64,000 nt of DNA from Muscardinus avellanarius (GCA_963383645.1 OY726557.1:131529251-131593250); one strand, 5' to 3'; shown: positions 24,120-36,279, counted from the stretch's first letter. A program made the numbers and translations. The notes: generated from the letters alone by a model not told the origin.

Positions 24120-24620
24120 TTAAAAATACACATTTCCTAGCATAAATCTGAAATCCACCTAATTGTCCATTAGAAAGGGACTGGTTAGCCGGACGTGGTG
24201 GCGCATGCTTGTAATCCCTGTGCTTGGGAGGCTGAGACAGGAGGATCGCACAGGTTCAAGGCCAGCCTTGGCTACTTAGTGAGGTTCTCAGCAACTTAGT
24301 GAGACCCTGTTTCCAAATAAAGTATAAAATGGGTCTGGGAGTATAGCCTGGAGGTAGAAAGCCCCTGGGTTCCAGCCCCAGTACCACCAAAAAAAAAAAA
24401 AAAAAAAAAAAAAAAGGGACTGGTTAAATAAGTTATGGTATACCCAACCTATTGCAGTAGATCACATGTGCAGCTATAGAATGATCTCTAGGCACTATCA
24501 TTGATTGAAAACAGCAAAATGCAGAGTAGAGTATATGGGAAAGTTCCTCTCTTGTGTAAAAATACTGTGCATGCATGTGTGTGTATGTGTGTGTGTTTGA
24601 GAGAGACAGATTTGCTTTAA
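24120..24620 (+). mobile_element. L1M/HAL1-like 3' region split by a SINE
   Basis: CCACCTAATTGTCCATTAGA joins, after removing the SINE, to GGTTAAATAAGTTATGGTAT and further to CTTGTGTAAAAATACTGTGC, the expected L1M/HAL1 3' order. Confidence 0.65.
24188..24415 (+). mobile_element. B1-dID SINE, young
   Basis: GCCGGACGTGGTGGCGCATG start, long A tail. Flanked by AAAGGGACTGGTTA (24174-24187 and ending 24426), a clear target-site duplication inside the L1M-like element. Confidence 0.95.
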
Positions 24621-26997
24621 GTTTTTGTTTACTAAATAATATACATGCAAGCGTTAACAGTATTTATCTTTGTAAAGCCTAACATCTCTACATATTTAAG
24701 GGATTAATAGTAATGATGATGATAATGCAACTTGTTAGGGGTTGACTCACCCCACCTATGCCTATGTCTTTTTTCTTTTGTACCCTTTAAGATTTACCTG
24801 CTATGTGACAACAAAGATGGTATTTAGTACTGTAAAAAGACCAGTGCATGGGCAGGATGTGGATCTGAGTTTAAATTGCATATTAGTTAAACAATCTTGT
24901 GACAGGAATGTCACTTCTGTAGATCTCACTGTCTTCATGTTTTTATGGAGTTACAGGACTAGCAATCCAGCTATTGGTGGTTCTATTTTTACTTTACATA
25001 AGTGCTTATAATCTATTGAGGGAGATGTGGACATTCAGAAACACACATACAGATTTTGACAAAGAATAATGAGAAAAGAATATGTACTAAGTCTCAATCA
25101 ATACTTTCTTAGTTCCACACCATGGGGAATAGAGAAGAAATAACCTGGATTCTTGGGAAATTTTATGATCTCATATGGAAGATGAAACAAATTTGCATGT
25201 ACCATCTATAGCGTAATATGTAGCCACATATGCAGAACCTGGATTACTTTTATTCTTAGGAAACACCCTTAAAAATATTACTTGCCTGAAACTCAAGACA
25301 ACCAGACTCAATAAAGTACAACCCAAGTCCCTTAGCCACATTTGCACCAATCCATAAAAGAGAGGGCTAGACAGATGATCACTGAACTCCATTGCTGTGA
25401 TAAAGTTCTTCGATTCTACAATTTCTTAATGTAGATCCAAATGGAAGAAGTTTCCCCCTGAAACTAGATTCCTCCTGTTCAGTAGAGGCTCTTTGACAAT
25501 TCCATCCAATCTCTGTAAAAAATCCCCCAAAGATAACCTCAAAGAAAGGACCCCCACATTTTGTCAGTCCCATTGTCTGGGGTGGAGATCCTTTTTTGGT
25601 TCTGTTCTGTCTGGTTCATGAACCAGACCTTGATGGGTACAACCAGGTGGCTGTCTGCATCTAGCTTGCTTACTCACAAAGGCCCTAGTGAGTGTGTGAC
25701 CAGCACATGACAGCAGCTCTGGAAGGTCAGACTTGACGCCTAACTTGACCCTATTGGCAGCCAGCATCTGATAAAGGCATGATTGAGTTGGAGATTTCTC
25801 CCTGACAGCTTAATGGATGGCTATAATTAGGGGGACTGCTCTTTGGGTGAAGAGAAACATAGACTCCATTGTAGAGGGGCTACATGCAATAAAGGTCAAG
25901 GCCAAACTGTGGCAGAAAAGAAGTTCAATGTTTTCCAATATGTAGGAGGGCGGGTCTTCAGGGAAATGTGTTTACTGGGTGTGATTATGTGTATGTGCTT
26001 TCTGCTCATTCCCAAGCCCTGAGTTTCCATCAGTGATGGATCTTTGCTTAGATTCCTGTGGTTACAGAGCCTATTACCATGAAGGTGGAGAAGATAAGAT
26101 AAATTTTCCAGCTAGAGAGCTCATATGTGAAGATCTCACAAAAGTTACTGTCTTTTTTCTTCCTAGAACCATCTCCCTGATTAATGATAATAATGACAAT
26201 GAGAGTGATAATCAAAATACACCCTTAACCTTTAATGTTAATTTCAATCAATATTTGTCAGGTCTGTTTATGCCTCATTGTCAAAATAGTGATTAATGAA
26301 AGTGGCTATAAGCCCAAAACAATTCTGGGGACATTTTAAAGCCTTTTTCTTAGAAACAAGAAGTCACAATGTACCAGCCATAATAAGATCCAACTTATAA
26401 TGATCAAAAAAAAAATACAGTGAGTAATGGCAATGATGTTCTCATCAAGAAAAACAACAGCTCACCATTTGGACAGAAACTGAGGAAATTAGTGAAACTC
26501 ATACCAAATAGGGGCTTTGGGCTGGACTTGAAAATGCTTTTACCTGGTCTCTGTACCAATGAGTTCATTTCCTGGTTAAGTTGGTAAAATAGACAGCTGG
26601 AAAGAAATTCATTAATCAAAGAATTAGATAATCTCAAGGATTCCAGAGATTTGGGAGGCCCTCAAATGCAAAGCTTCAACTGCATCTCTAATATTCCTGC
26701 TGAGCATCTGACCCACATCTGCTATAAAGATTATGGTGATCTGAAGTTCGACTTCTTTACAGGCTGCCTACTCCAGCTTGGGCATCATGAGTTTCTTGGG
26801 CTTTTTTGTTTTTAATTTTTTCCTAACGTTGATTGAAATCTGTGTCTTTCAACCTCTCACTGAGCTCATTCTTCCTCCTGAGATCCTAGAGAGCATGGTG
26901 GCTAAATCCCTGCTGTACATAGAACTAGGAATGGCTACAGAATTTGCAGGGCCCAGTTTAAAATGCAATGTGGGGCCGCTTACTTAAGAATTTCAAG
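24621..26997. other. No recognisable gene or repeat
   Basis: Unique-looking sequence. The only marked structure is the 20-bp palindrome at 25609. Confidence 0.4.
25609..25628. repeat. Perfect 20-bp palindrome
   Basis: GTCTGGTTCATGAACCAGAC is identical to its reverse complement. Confidence 0.9.
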
Positions 26998-27441
26998 GCC
27001 GGGCGTGGTGGCTCACACTTGTAATCCCGGTGCTTGGGAGGTGGAGACAGGAGGAACTGCGCAGTTTCAAAGCCAGCTGGGCTGCCTTAAGAGACTCTGT
27101 TTCGGTGGGTGTGGTGGCCCACGCTTGTAATTCCCGCACTTGGGAGGCGGAGACAGGAGGAGCGCACTGGTTCGGAGCCAGCCTTGCTAGCCTAAGAGAC
27201 CCTGTTTCCACATAAAAAAGTAAAAAAAAAAAAAAAAAAAAAAATAGGTCTGGTAGTGTAGCCCGTGGGAGTGTATCCCGGAGGTAGAAGGGCTTCCAGA
27301 AACCCCAGTACCACACACACAAAAAAAGACCCTGTTTCCAAATTAAAAAAAAAAAAAGTTTAAAATATGTCTGGGAGTATAGCCTGGAGATAGAAGGGTT
27401 TCCAGGAACCTCAGTACCACTCCACCCCCCCCCAAAAAAAA
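26998..27441 (+). mobile_element. B1-dID SINE (outer), split by another SINE
   Basis: Left part 26998-27103, right part 27327-27441. Flanked by AAGAATTTCAAG at 26986-26997 and 27442-27453. Confidence 0.95.
27104..27326 (+). mobile_element. B1-dID SINE (inner), duplicated-ID subfamily
   Basis: Inserted in the linker of the outer SINE; flanked by AGACTCTGTTTC/AGACCCTGTTTC. Carries the same duplicated GTGTAGCCCGTGGGAGTGTA segment as the copy at 15666. Confidence 0.94.
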
Positions 27442-27453
27442 AAGAATTTCAAG

Positions 27454-28300
27454 ATGGTGATGGTAGAGGTTTAAGCCAAGTTTGGATCTCCTCTATGCAG
27501 GGGCAACTTTATTTTTCCTTTACATTGTATAAAACAGTTCTTTTCTTATTTCTTCTTGTAGACTCCATGGAATATTCCAGTCCTTTTTAGATACTAAAAA
27601 GACTTGCGTTCTCCTCTTGGTCCTCCTCACAGGTCTCCTCCTCTGTCTCCTCTCCAGAGCTGGGCAAGAGTGGAAGGGAGGACGACTGTTGGTGGAAATG
27701 GCCTTTATTTTGACAGATGTAATGTGGTATAAGAAATGCTGTTGGATTTGAGGCCTCAGTGCTGTCCCTTTCTCCTAGGGGCACTTCTCAGGCTTTGTCT
27801 GACCTCCTCCTACCCAGAACTGTCAGCTGCAGTTTTTCTGCTGTGGGTGGTGCCTTCGTTGCTGTATGTTTCTGTCATTGTCCCCACTCATGGTCCATTG
27901 TTCCCTACAGTTCCCACCCTGCACTCCCCTATCTGGCGGCCCTTTTGGATAGGGAGATTTCATGGCTGCCCTCCAGCTCAGGGTATATGTTTGGACTTTG
28001 CGAGACATGGATTTTGGCCTTGCCTCTGTTAGGGCTCAGTTCATTGTAGTTCTTTATTCATCTTGCAAGCCTCTCTCCTTCAGACTTTCCTGGAAATTTT
28101 GAGTCAGATACAAGTTCCGGAATCTTCCCCAGCTCCAAGAAACATGTGTCAACCCTGTTGAGGGTTCCTTGCAGAATCCCAATTGGGCTGATTCATGGGG
28201 GATGAGGAGGACCCTATGGCATGGACTTGTCTTTCTGGAGAAACGACACCATTTACTTCTTCCTTCCAATGAATTCTGAATCTTTGTTCATCTAGAGGTG
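27454..28300. other. No recognisable gene or repeat
   Basis: Includes a minus-strand acidic open stretch (27587-27670, repeated Glu codons) with no family match; treated as chance. Confidence 0.4.
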
Positions 28301-28790
28301 GGTGGTAGGTTAATGTAGGGGAAACATCTGACTTTTCACTTTTTGTGACTGACTAATCTCACTTAGCATAATATTCTCCTGTCCCATCCATTTCCCAGAA
28401 AATGGCACAATTTTCTCTCTTTATGGCCGAGTAATTCTACTGTGAATATATACCATAATTTTGTAATCCATTCATCTCTCGATGGACACCTAGGCTGTTT
28501 TGTAGTTTGGCATTATGAATTGTGTGGCTATAAACATAGATATACATGTGTTACTATGGTGATCTGACTTGGATTCCTTTGAGTAGATACCCAGGAGTAG
28601 TATAGCTGGGTCAAACAGTAGGTTCATTCTCATTCTTCTGAGGACCCTCTATGCTGATCTTCAAAGTGGAATTACTAGTTTGCAATCCCACCAACAATGT
28701 ATCAGAGTCCCTACTTCTTCACATTCTTGCCAGCATTTATTATCATTTGTTCAGAGATTTGATTTATAGTTCACTACAAGCATACTGGCT
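28300..28790 (-). mobile_element. L1M 3' fragment
   Basis: Antisense reading: CTAATCTCACTTAGCATAAT, TATGGCCGAGTAATTCTACT, TCGATGGACACCTAGGCTGT, AATCCCACCAACAATGTATC. Confidence 0.88.
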
Positions 28791-31338
28791 ACTGGACAGC
28801 TCAATGACTAGAGGGCTGGCCAGTGGCTAGTCTCTGTACTGTGGAGAGTCAGGGAGTCAGATCGACCAGAAGAAGCTATGATGAAAAGATATCAGCCTGC
28901 ATGGGCATAGAAATCAGAAAGTGATTTAGTGTCTTTGTGAAACCCACTTCTCTCCTTGGAAGAAAGGAACTGACCTAAGTACCCACCATGATTGAGTTCT
29001 ATGCTGGACCTTGAAGGATTTTAGTCCCATCACTCATTGATGCCTCCCAGAACTGCAGGGGAGAGGAACAGTCCTTCATTTATTCATAGGTAACCGAGAC
29101 TCTCTGAAGTCCAGTGCCTGACCGCCACTGAGGAAGAGTAAGTGACAGAACTGAGATCGGAGCCCAGGACTGTATGGCCTGCAGAGCACATCATGGACCA
29201 TGGAATAGCACACCTGTCACCTCCGTGTAGCTGGAATAGTGTCACATGTGAGGTTTACACCGCAAAGAAAACTAGTTTCCTGTAGTGCACACATGTTCAA
29301 GGGCCAGCTATCAGTACACAAACAGGGGCATCTGTAGGTCAGCTGGGCCCTCTGCTCACTAGCCACAGTCCCTGCCCAGTGAGTTCTCACGCAGCCTGAG
29401 TCAGGCTCCGCCCAGTCCCTGCACTGTACCCTCAGTTCCTGTGGCCCCTCTGTACCCTGGACCTCCAGGTGAGTGGAGCTTTGAAGTTCCTTCTGCCTTT
29501 TCCCATATTGTTCCAGTTAGGGACTTACCAAGTGATTTAAAATTATTTCTCATTCTCACTGTGGCATGCTTTCTTTCACACCCAGCTGTGGTTCATGTTC
29601 AACTTGGGTCTAGGTTCAAAGTGTTTCACAAGATGGTCTTTTATGATAAACTAAAGGGACCAAAAAGGTAGAAACATTCAGAACCAATTAGGTCCCAATG
29701 TATCCAGTGACAGGGCAGTCTCCAAATCCTGTCTCATGTTGCTTCTCCTCTCTGCTCAGGTCTGTGGTAATATCTTTGTGATTCTGGATATTCGTTCTTC
29801 AGAGGTCTGCCTTTGAGTTTTATGTTTTATCTTTCCCTCTGGTGGTTCTGATTTCCACTCCCAAGCATGAGGATGGTTTGGCCTTTGCCATTTTTATAAT
29901 AACTATTTATTCTATAGAGTGTCTTTTTTCTTGTCAGGGTATCTTTTCTTCTGGTGTAGCAGTATGTTTTCTTATTATGGGCTACTTAACTGGTTACACC
30001 TCATTACTCTTCTAAAAAGATGCAATGCTTTGATGAATCCTGAAGCAGAAATAAAGAACTGACTGAACTATGTTATTACCTTTTCCTCTTATCTCTGCCA
30101 TCTCTTTCTGTCCCCCCCCCCTTTCTTTTTCCTTCCCTGTCTCTTTTTCTTTGGCACCAGGTACCTGCTAATTCTTTCCAAGGAAGTAGCAAAAGAGCCC
30201 AGATGAACCAGAGAATTTGCTCCTGGGTTCTGGAAGCTGAAGTTTAGGAACTAACTTACCAGGCATGAGATGAGTCCACTTGCATGTCAAGAGGGAAATA
30301 GCTAACCGTACTATATAATTATTTTGCTTCTTTCAGAAGCAGTCCTAGAGCTTCACCCACATTAGCTAATGTGGTATAGTGAGGAGGTGTGATCACAGCC
30401 CGCCTGGCAGTTTATTTTCAAAAGTCATCAGGCATAAAAATTTGATTTGATTAGTGTTTATAGCAGCTCCTTGTCAGTGTCTGACTTCCTGCCTCTTCCT
30501 CTTAATGAAACTCAATGTTGATGGAAATACATTTGTATTTTTCTTTATATTTTAAAAGCTAAATGATTATAGAAAAGGGGTTCAATCTCTAGTACTACAC
30601 AAGGGGAAGGTCTCTTAATCGCTTAAATTAATTATGCAATTCTTAATGTCAATCTTAATTTACAAAACCATATCTATCTATTATATTTTCAGATGCATTT
30701 TCCCACCTTGACACTTATGGAAGAGCCACATGAGCAAATAGCACTGTGGGAAGATAAGGAGTGAAACCACACAGTTGCGTGAGGGTTGAGCCGAGTGATC
30801 TCAGTGGTTGCTAGTGGGGCTGGGAATTGGTTTGGGGTTCTCTGGCTCAAGGTCATTGACCAGTAACCTGCTGAGAAAACAGTTGCCATCATCTTGGCTG
30901 TGATGGCCGTCTCCTGTAGGAGGAGTAGAAGGGGCATGGACAGCCTGTGAGTCCTTGAAGGGAGAGGCTGTGGGGTTTACATTTCACCAAGATCCTCAGG
31001 GCAGTGCCCAGTGCCCCATAAGAGCTCATTACTTAAATGAGACCTCTGGTGGATGATGTGCAGGAAGAAAGATCAAACCAAAGACCATGGATTCTACCTC
31101 TCCAACGAGCCAAGGCACGGACTGTCTGCTTGTCCATGTTGTCAGTGGATTTCCCCCATACACTGTATGCTCATATAACCCTTTTCCTGGGATCCTAGTG
31201 ATCTACTGACACTACTTAACCCTGAGAGCCCAAACCCATGATGCCCTTGCAAAGCTCCTATTTTTCAGGAAGGAACTGGGATACTCATTTTCCTACTTAC
31301 TTTTATTTTAAAAAGTATAAAGATAAATAAGAAAGGGA
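28791..31338. other. Mostly unrecognised sequence
   Basis: No gene or clear repeat. A possible ID-tail crumb (GGTTCAATCTCTAGTACTAC) is at 30579-30598. Confidence 0.4.
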
Positions 31339-31556
31339 GCCAGGCATGATTGGCACATGCTTGTTATCCCAAGCACATGCTTGGCACATACTTGAGAGGC
31401 TGAGACAGGAAGATCCCAGATTTGAGGCCAGTGTCAGCAACTTAGTGAGGACTGAGGCAATTTAGACTTAGAACCAATTTCAAAATAAAATGGGGCTGGA
31501 AGAGTATCAAGAGATAGAACACCCTTGGGTTCAACCTCCAGTACTCCCCAAAAATT
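31339..31556 (+). mobile_element. B1-dID SINE, old
   Basis: GCCAGGCATGATTGGCACAT start with an internal repeat of CAAGCACATGCTTGGCACAT; ID half ends TCAACCTCCAGTACTCCCC. Confidence 0.87.
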
Positions 31557-31579
31557 AAGAAAGAGAACAAGTAGGTCAA

Positions 31580-31700
31580 AGTTATAGGTTCTACCATTAA
31601 ATACACCTAGGTTCTGCTACCAGCTCTTTCCCTCACCAGTTGTGTGACCCTGGTCAAATTGTTCCATATTTAGGAGCCTGCCGCTTTATTGACAGAACAG
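31580..31700 (+). mobile_element. MIR fragment
   Basis: CCTAGGTTCTGCTACCAGCT followed by CCAGTTGTGTGACCCTGGTC, the MIR core. Confidence 0.82.
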
Positions 31701-32409
31701 TGACAACACAGGCTGCCTCAGAATATTGTTGTGCAGTGCAGCTGGGATGAGACTGGGGCTGTGCTCATCATTGTCACTCGGGGATTCAGGCTGATGGAGC
31801 AACTATTACCTCCAAGATTAACAGCTGGCTGAGCCAAAAGGAAGAGAGCTGGAAAGGGTGACACATTAGCACTCTAGGTGGGTAGCAGGCCTTTTTGCAT
31901 CTGATTGGCTACAACTAGTCATATGGGACCACCCAACCATGTGGGCCTGGGAAGTACAGTTCTCATGAGTACCAGGAAGGCAGCAAGCCGGGAATATCTG
32001 GTGATTTCTACAGTGTGTAAAGTACTTAGCACTATGACTGGTATGCTCTATGTTTTTGTGCCATGCTAACTGCATTACAGTTTGGATCTGTTATCCATAA
32101 AGCATTGTATATGTAGTATTTTAATGTGTTTTGAAGTGTTACTGGCTAATAAGTAATTCATATATTATGTCCTCCCTTTCAGAAGTGCCTACAGCTTAAT
32201 AGAAGATTCCTGGAGACATGACTTTAAAATTTCAAGGAAGGAATCTTGGTCAGATGGTGGGAAGATTCAGGAGGTTCCCTGGGGGAGGTAGGACTTGAAG
32301 TGAATTTGAATGTTTAAGTAGCATTTCAGTGACAGTGATCAGGAAGAACTTTCAACACTTGCCACAGACTGTCCTAGTTCTTTGCCTTTGCACGTGAATG
32401 CATGTATTG

Positions 32410-32700
32410 CTTGTTCATTTGTTTATTTATTATTTTACTTATTCATTAAATGTTTCCTGCATGTTATCCATGCCAGGCACTGGAGATATTATCATGGAAG
32501 AAGACATTTTTGTTCATAGAACTTGCATTTTAGTAGGACAGAACATTAAGCAAACAACAACAAATCACTGAATATATAGTAATAGGACAGTGGGCGGTGA
32601 TAACTCTTATCAATAAGTGACGCATAGTCCAGGGTAAGACATGCCTCAGCTGCAGAGTGGAAGGTGTTGCTGTTTTATCTGGGGAGTTCAGAAAAGCAGT
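32410..32700 (-). mobile_element. L2 fragment
   Basis: Antisense L2 words: TTATTCATTAAATGTTTCCT, GCCAGGCACTGGAGATATTA, GAACTTGCATTTTAGTAGGA. Confidence 0.75.
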
Positions 32701-32929
32701 CGGGAAACAGGCTTTGTACTGTAGTTCAAAGAGACACAGGGATCAGCATGGGCCACCACTCTGAGGGGACACCTTCTGGAACCACTTGAGGAAAGAGTAG
32801 AATGATGGAAAAAATAGGAATCAGGAGCTGGAGGCTGGAGCAATGGGTCTGGGCCTTGCTTCTGCTGCCGAATTGCTTGGTTGCTGAGTCCTTGGAGCTG
32901 ACAGTACAACAAAGCAGAGAGGAGGATGG

Positions 32930-33085
32930 CTGGGTGCTAGACTGCCTGGGTTTCAATCCCAGCTTTGGGACAAATTACTTAGCAGAGGCTAAGCTTCCAT
33001 TTCCTCATGTGTAAATGTGTAAATGTGAAGAAAAGTGTCTTTGTTCAGGCAATTTTCAGGAGGATTAATTGAGCTAATTTGCCCA
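32930..33085 (+). mobile_element. MIR fragment
   Basis: AGACTGCCTGGGTTTCAATC, CAAATTACTTAGCAGAGGCT, CCATTTCCTCATGTGTAAAT. Confidence 0.82.
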
Positions 33086-33760
33086 AACCATGGGAAACTA
33101 GAGCTCGACAGGTTGCAAGCCTTCAGTGTTAAGCTGTCATTATCTCTCTGTCTTTCTGTCTTTTTCTCTCTGAGACTTAGAGCCATCATCACTGATGATG
33201 AACTTTGGAGAGGTGGGCTCTAGCCTAGACTCTCCCAACTCAAAGACTCTTTGGGAGAATCTGAAGCTAATTTACATGGCATTTTGTGGACCCTTTGCAT
33301 ATCTGTTCTTAGGAACTGCTGGGTGGTTTTTCATGATCTTCCCACATCAGTGTCCTTACTGGGTCCAACTTCTTTCTGGTGAAGTTGCAAATAGGAGCCT
33401 GCATTTGTCTTTGCTAGACCTCCGCTTCTCTCTGCTTCACTGGCAAGTTTCATTCCTTCCTGGGACTTTGCACCCTACTTCAGAACATTTTATTGATTAA
33501 AAACATTCTTTCCATAAACTTCAATACATTGGCAAGGGTCCTCTGTTGCAGAAACATTAAAATGAAACTGCAGGCCGCTTTGTGTGTGGGGAGCCAGCGT
33601 CTGGGAAAGATGCCATTTGAACTCGGGCGCACCAAGTCACAGACACTCTTAGCTGGCCTTGCTGCTACATCTTCTCACATGCCAGCCAAGCATTGCACTG
33701 TTCTAGCCATGGCACCCTGGTAAGTAACCTTGTAAAGCAGTACATGGAGAATCCCTCCTA
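33086..33760. other. No recognisable gene or repeat
   Basis: Unique-looking sequence; nothing identifiable. Confidence 0.4.
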
Positions 33761-34085
33761 TGTCGTGGTCTGAATGCTTGAGTCTTCCCCCAAACTCATA
33801 TGTTGCAATCGTCACCCTCAAGGATGGTATGAGTAGGTGGGTCCTGGAGGAGGTGGTTAGATCAAGAAGCAGAGCCCTCTGGGTGGGATTAGTGCACTTA
33901 TAAAAGAGGCCTCAGGGAGTTTGTCCTTCCTGTCATGGGAGGACATGGTGAGAGCACAGCTATCTAGAAGAAAAAGAATCTCCTTCAGACACTGAACCTT
34001 CCAACACCTTGCTCTTGGGCTTTCAATTTCTAGCACTGTAAAAATAAAGGTCTGTTGTCCTGTCTCTTAGAACTCATAAAGCACA
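33761..34085 (+). mobile_element. MaLR LTR (MST/MLT1 type)
   Basis: GTGGTCTGAATGCTTGAGTC, CAAACTCATATGTTGCAATC, GGGATTAGTGCACTTATAAA (TATA region), CAGACACTGAACCTTCCAAC and AATAAAGGTCTGTTG follow MaLR LTR order. Confidence 0.9.
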
Positions 34086-34220
34086 GTGTGCCCCGTCAGT
34101 GGCCACTGGTGCTCACACTGGGATAGCAGAAATTTTAGAATGAACATTGGGACCAACTAACAGCAACTCTCCCTTTTTTCTGTGAACCATGGCACCTTGT
34201 ATGTGATGTGAATCCCTGTC

Positions 34221-34450
34221 TTATTTATTTATTTATTCATTTATTTTTGTAGTACTGAGGATTGGACTCAGAGTCATTCTATCTCTAGGATACACTCCCA
34301 GCCCTATTTTATTTATTTATTTTTTAAATTCTGAAACAGGTTCTCACTAAGTTACTGAGGGTCTCACTAAGTTGCTGAGGCTGGCCTGGAACCTTCAATC
34401 CTCCTGTCTCAGCCTCCCAAGTACTGAGATTACAGATGTTCATACCTGGC
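34221..34450 (-). mobile_element. B1-dID SINE
   Basis: (TTTA)n, GTACTGAGGATTGGACTCAG, GTCTCACTAAGTTGCTGAGG, CTGTCTCAGCCTCCCAAGTA. Confidence 0.92.
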
Positions 34451-34543
34451 CAAAACCCTATCTTTAGAGCCTGTCTTTCACAGAATGAGTCAATGAACAT
34501 GCTGAGTAGTAGTGAGGCTGTCTCCTTTTCTCCAGTGACCTAA

Positions 34544-34573
34544 CTTTAAGGGAGTTAGTTAACTCCCTTAAAG
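34544..34573. repeat. 30-bp inverted repeat, 14-bp arms
   Basis: CTTTAAGGGAGTTA and TAACTCCCTTAAAG separated by GT; arms match perfectly. Confidence 0.9.
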
Positions 34574-35067
34574 ACCGAGAGAGCCTCACAGCTGTGCAGC
34601 GGGTGACATGGGCAGCACTGCCTGTCACTCACTGGGTGACGTCAGGAAGACACCTAAGCTCTCTGGGTCTCCAGAATGTGGGTGTACATCCTGGTTTTGA
34701 TGAACAGGTGACAACAGTGCCTTCAGAAATTGGTGACTACTTATTTTTTCAGAATTTCATGTGTGCAATTGACTTGACTAAGTAAATACCTGGTTGCAGA
34801 ATTGAAGAATTTTAGGTCTTACCAAGCCAATATTATAATGGGTTTGCTGTGTTCCTTGGTCAGGAAAGAGAGAGGAAAACTGCCTAGTGATGATGCCACA
34901 TCAGGGTCACCTGATGAGGGTAGACGTGCCTCTGGTGTCTCCCTTGCTTCTCTGTCACCTGTGAGGATTACCTATGTATGTCCACATGTGGACAGATTTA
35001 CATACCCACAGGTAAACACATGTACTGGGAGCACCACTGGCCTTTGTAATTCTATGAAGAATGTTGA

Positions 35068-35372
35068 TGGCTGAGACAGGAAGATTACAGGTTCCAGGCC
35101 AGCCTCATCAACTTAGCAAGGTCTTCAGCAACTTAGTAAGACTCTGTTTCAAAATTAAAAAAAAAAAAATACAATAGGGAAGCCAGGCTTGGTGGCGCAT
35201 GCTTGTAATCCCTGCACTTAGGAGGCGGAGACAGGAGGTTCATGCAGGTTCGAAGCCAGCCTTGCTGGCTTAAGAGACCCTGTTTCCAAATAAAATATAA
35301 AATAGGTCTGGGAGTGTAGCCCAGATGTAGAAGGGAGAAGGGTTCCATCCCTAGTAACACACACACACACAC

Positions 35373-35432
<60 letters not shown>

Positions 35433-35490
35433 TAGGGATAGGGGTGTACTCAGAGTTAAAATGCCCCTGGGTTCAATCCTCAGTATTAAA
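35068..35490 (+). mobile_element. B1-dID SINE (outer, 5'-truncated), split
   Basis: Left part 35068-35181 (GGCTGAGACAGGAAGATTAC, AGTAAGACTCTGTTTC); right part 35431-35490 (AGGGGTGTACTCAGAGTTAA, GGTTCAATCCTCAGTATTAA). Confidence 0.85.
35182..35430 (+). mobile_element. B1-dID SINE (inner) with (AT)n tail
   Basis: GCCAGGCTTGGTGGCGCATG start, TCCCTAGTAACACAC end, then (CA)n and (AT)n (about 35370-35424). AATAGGGA/ATTAGGGA flanks suggest its insertion site within the outer SINE. Confidence 0.88.
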
Positions 35491-35559
35491 AGAATAGGGA
35501 CCATAAAACTGGTTGGGTAGCATCTGCGCATGGCTGACATTGCTAGCCCCTCTGGTCCC

Positions 35560-35970
35560 TGTGTCCTGATCCAGCTCCATTTCTTACCTCTACTCAATTG
35601 CATCAAAGCCCCAGCTGCTCACCATGCCAGCCTGCCTCCTTGTCCCCCTGCTTTGAATGCCCTTTCCAAATCTCCTTTTTCGGAATGACTTTTGCTCAGC
35701 TAGCAGATCCCACCTAGCACCACCAGGAAGCCCTCACTTGCCCTCGTCTGCCCTCAGCAGCCCGCCCATGTGGGGGATACCCTTCTCCTAACTGACTCTG
35801 TCTCTCCTCACACCATGACCTTCTGATCACTATGACCTTCCCTACTTTTCCCATCCTACAGATAATGGGTTCATCCAGGGCAGGGGTTTGCAATTTTCTT
35901 TCTTGAGCCCTAGCCCACCTGGCACTATAGAGTATGTCAGTAATTTATGTTGAATGCATGGAAGGTGGAG
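35560..35970 (+). mobile_element. L2 3' fragment
   Basis: GCCTCCTTGTCCCCCTGCTT, CCAGGAAGCCCTCACTTGCC and ACCTGGCACTATAGAGTATG with a TTTATGTTGAATGCATGG end fit L2. Confidence 0.65.
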
Positions 35971-36260
35971 GAAAGTGTGGGGAAGAATAAAAGGGTTTTC
36001 TTGGCAGCCTCCTGGCAGAGTAACAGTGCAGCCCAAACTAGAGAGAGCCCAAGAACTCCAGTTGTTGGTGTTTTTTTTTTTTTTTTCATCCCTCTAAAGT
36101 GGGTCTTCTCTCTCCGTACTTGGAGCTCCGCTTGGCTTCCCAGGGTGGGTGGAGAGGTTTGGCTGGGACTGGCACAGCATCTTCTGGTTCTCACTTAGGG
36201 GATGCTATTTGTTCCCAGCCTGAGTATTCACCGCCACTCCCTTCTCCATGGTTAAGGCAA

Positions 36261-36279
36261 TAGCGCCACCTCCTGGCCT
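36261..36279 (-). promoter_or_regulatory. CTCF-like motif (minus)
   Basis: AGCGCCACCTCCTGG on plus is the reverse-orientation CTCF core AGCGCCMYCTRSTGG with one mismatch. Surrounding sequence keeps CpGs. Confidence 0.5.

Noticed and set aside
27587..27784. Glu-rich minus-strand frame suggestive of an acidic protein exon
   Set aside because: Short, no splice sites that make sense, no recognisable family; the acidic run reflects a CCTCCT-rich simple stretch.
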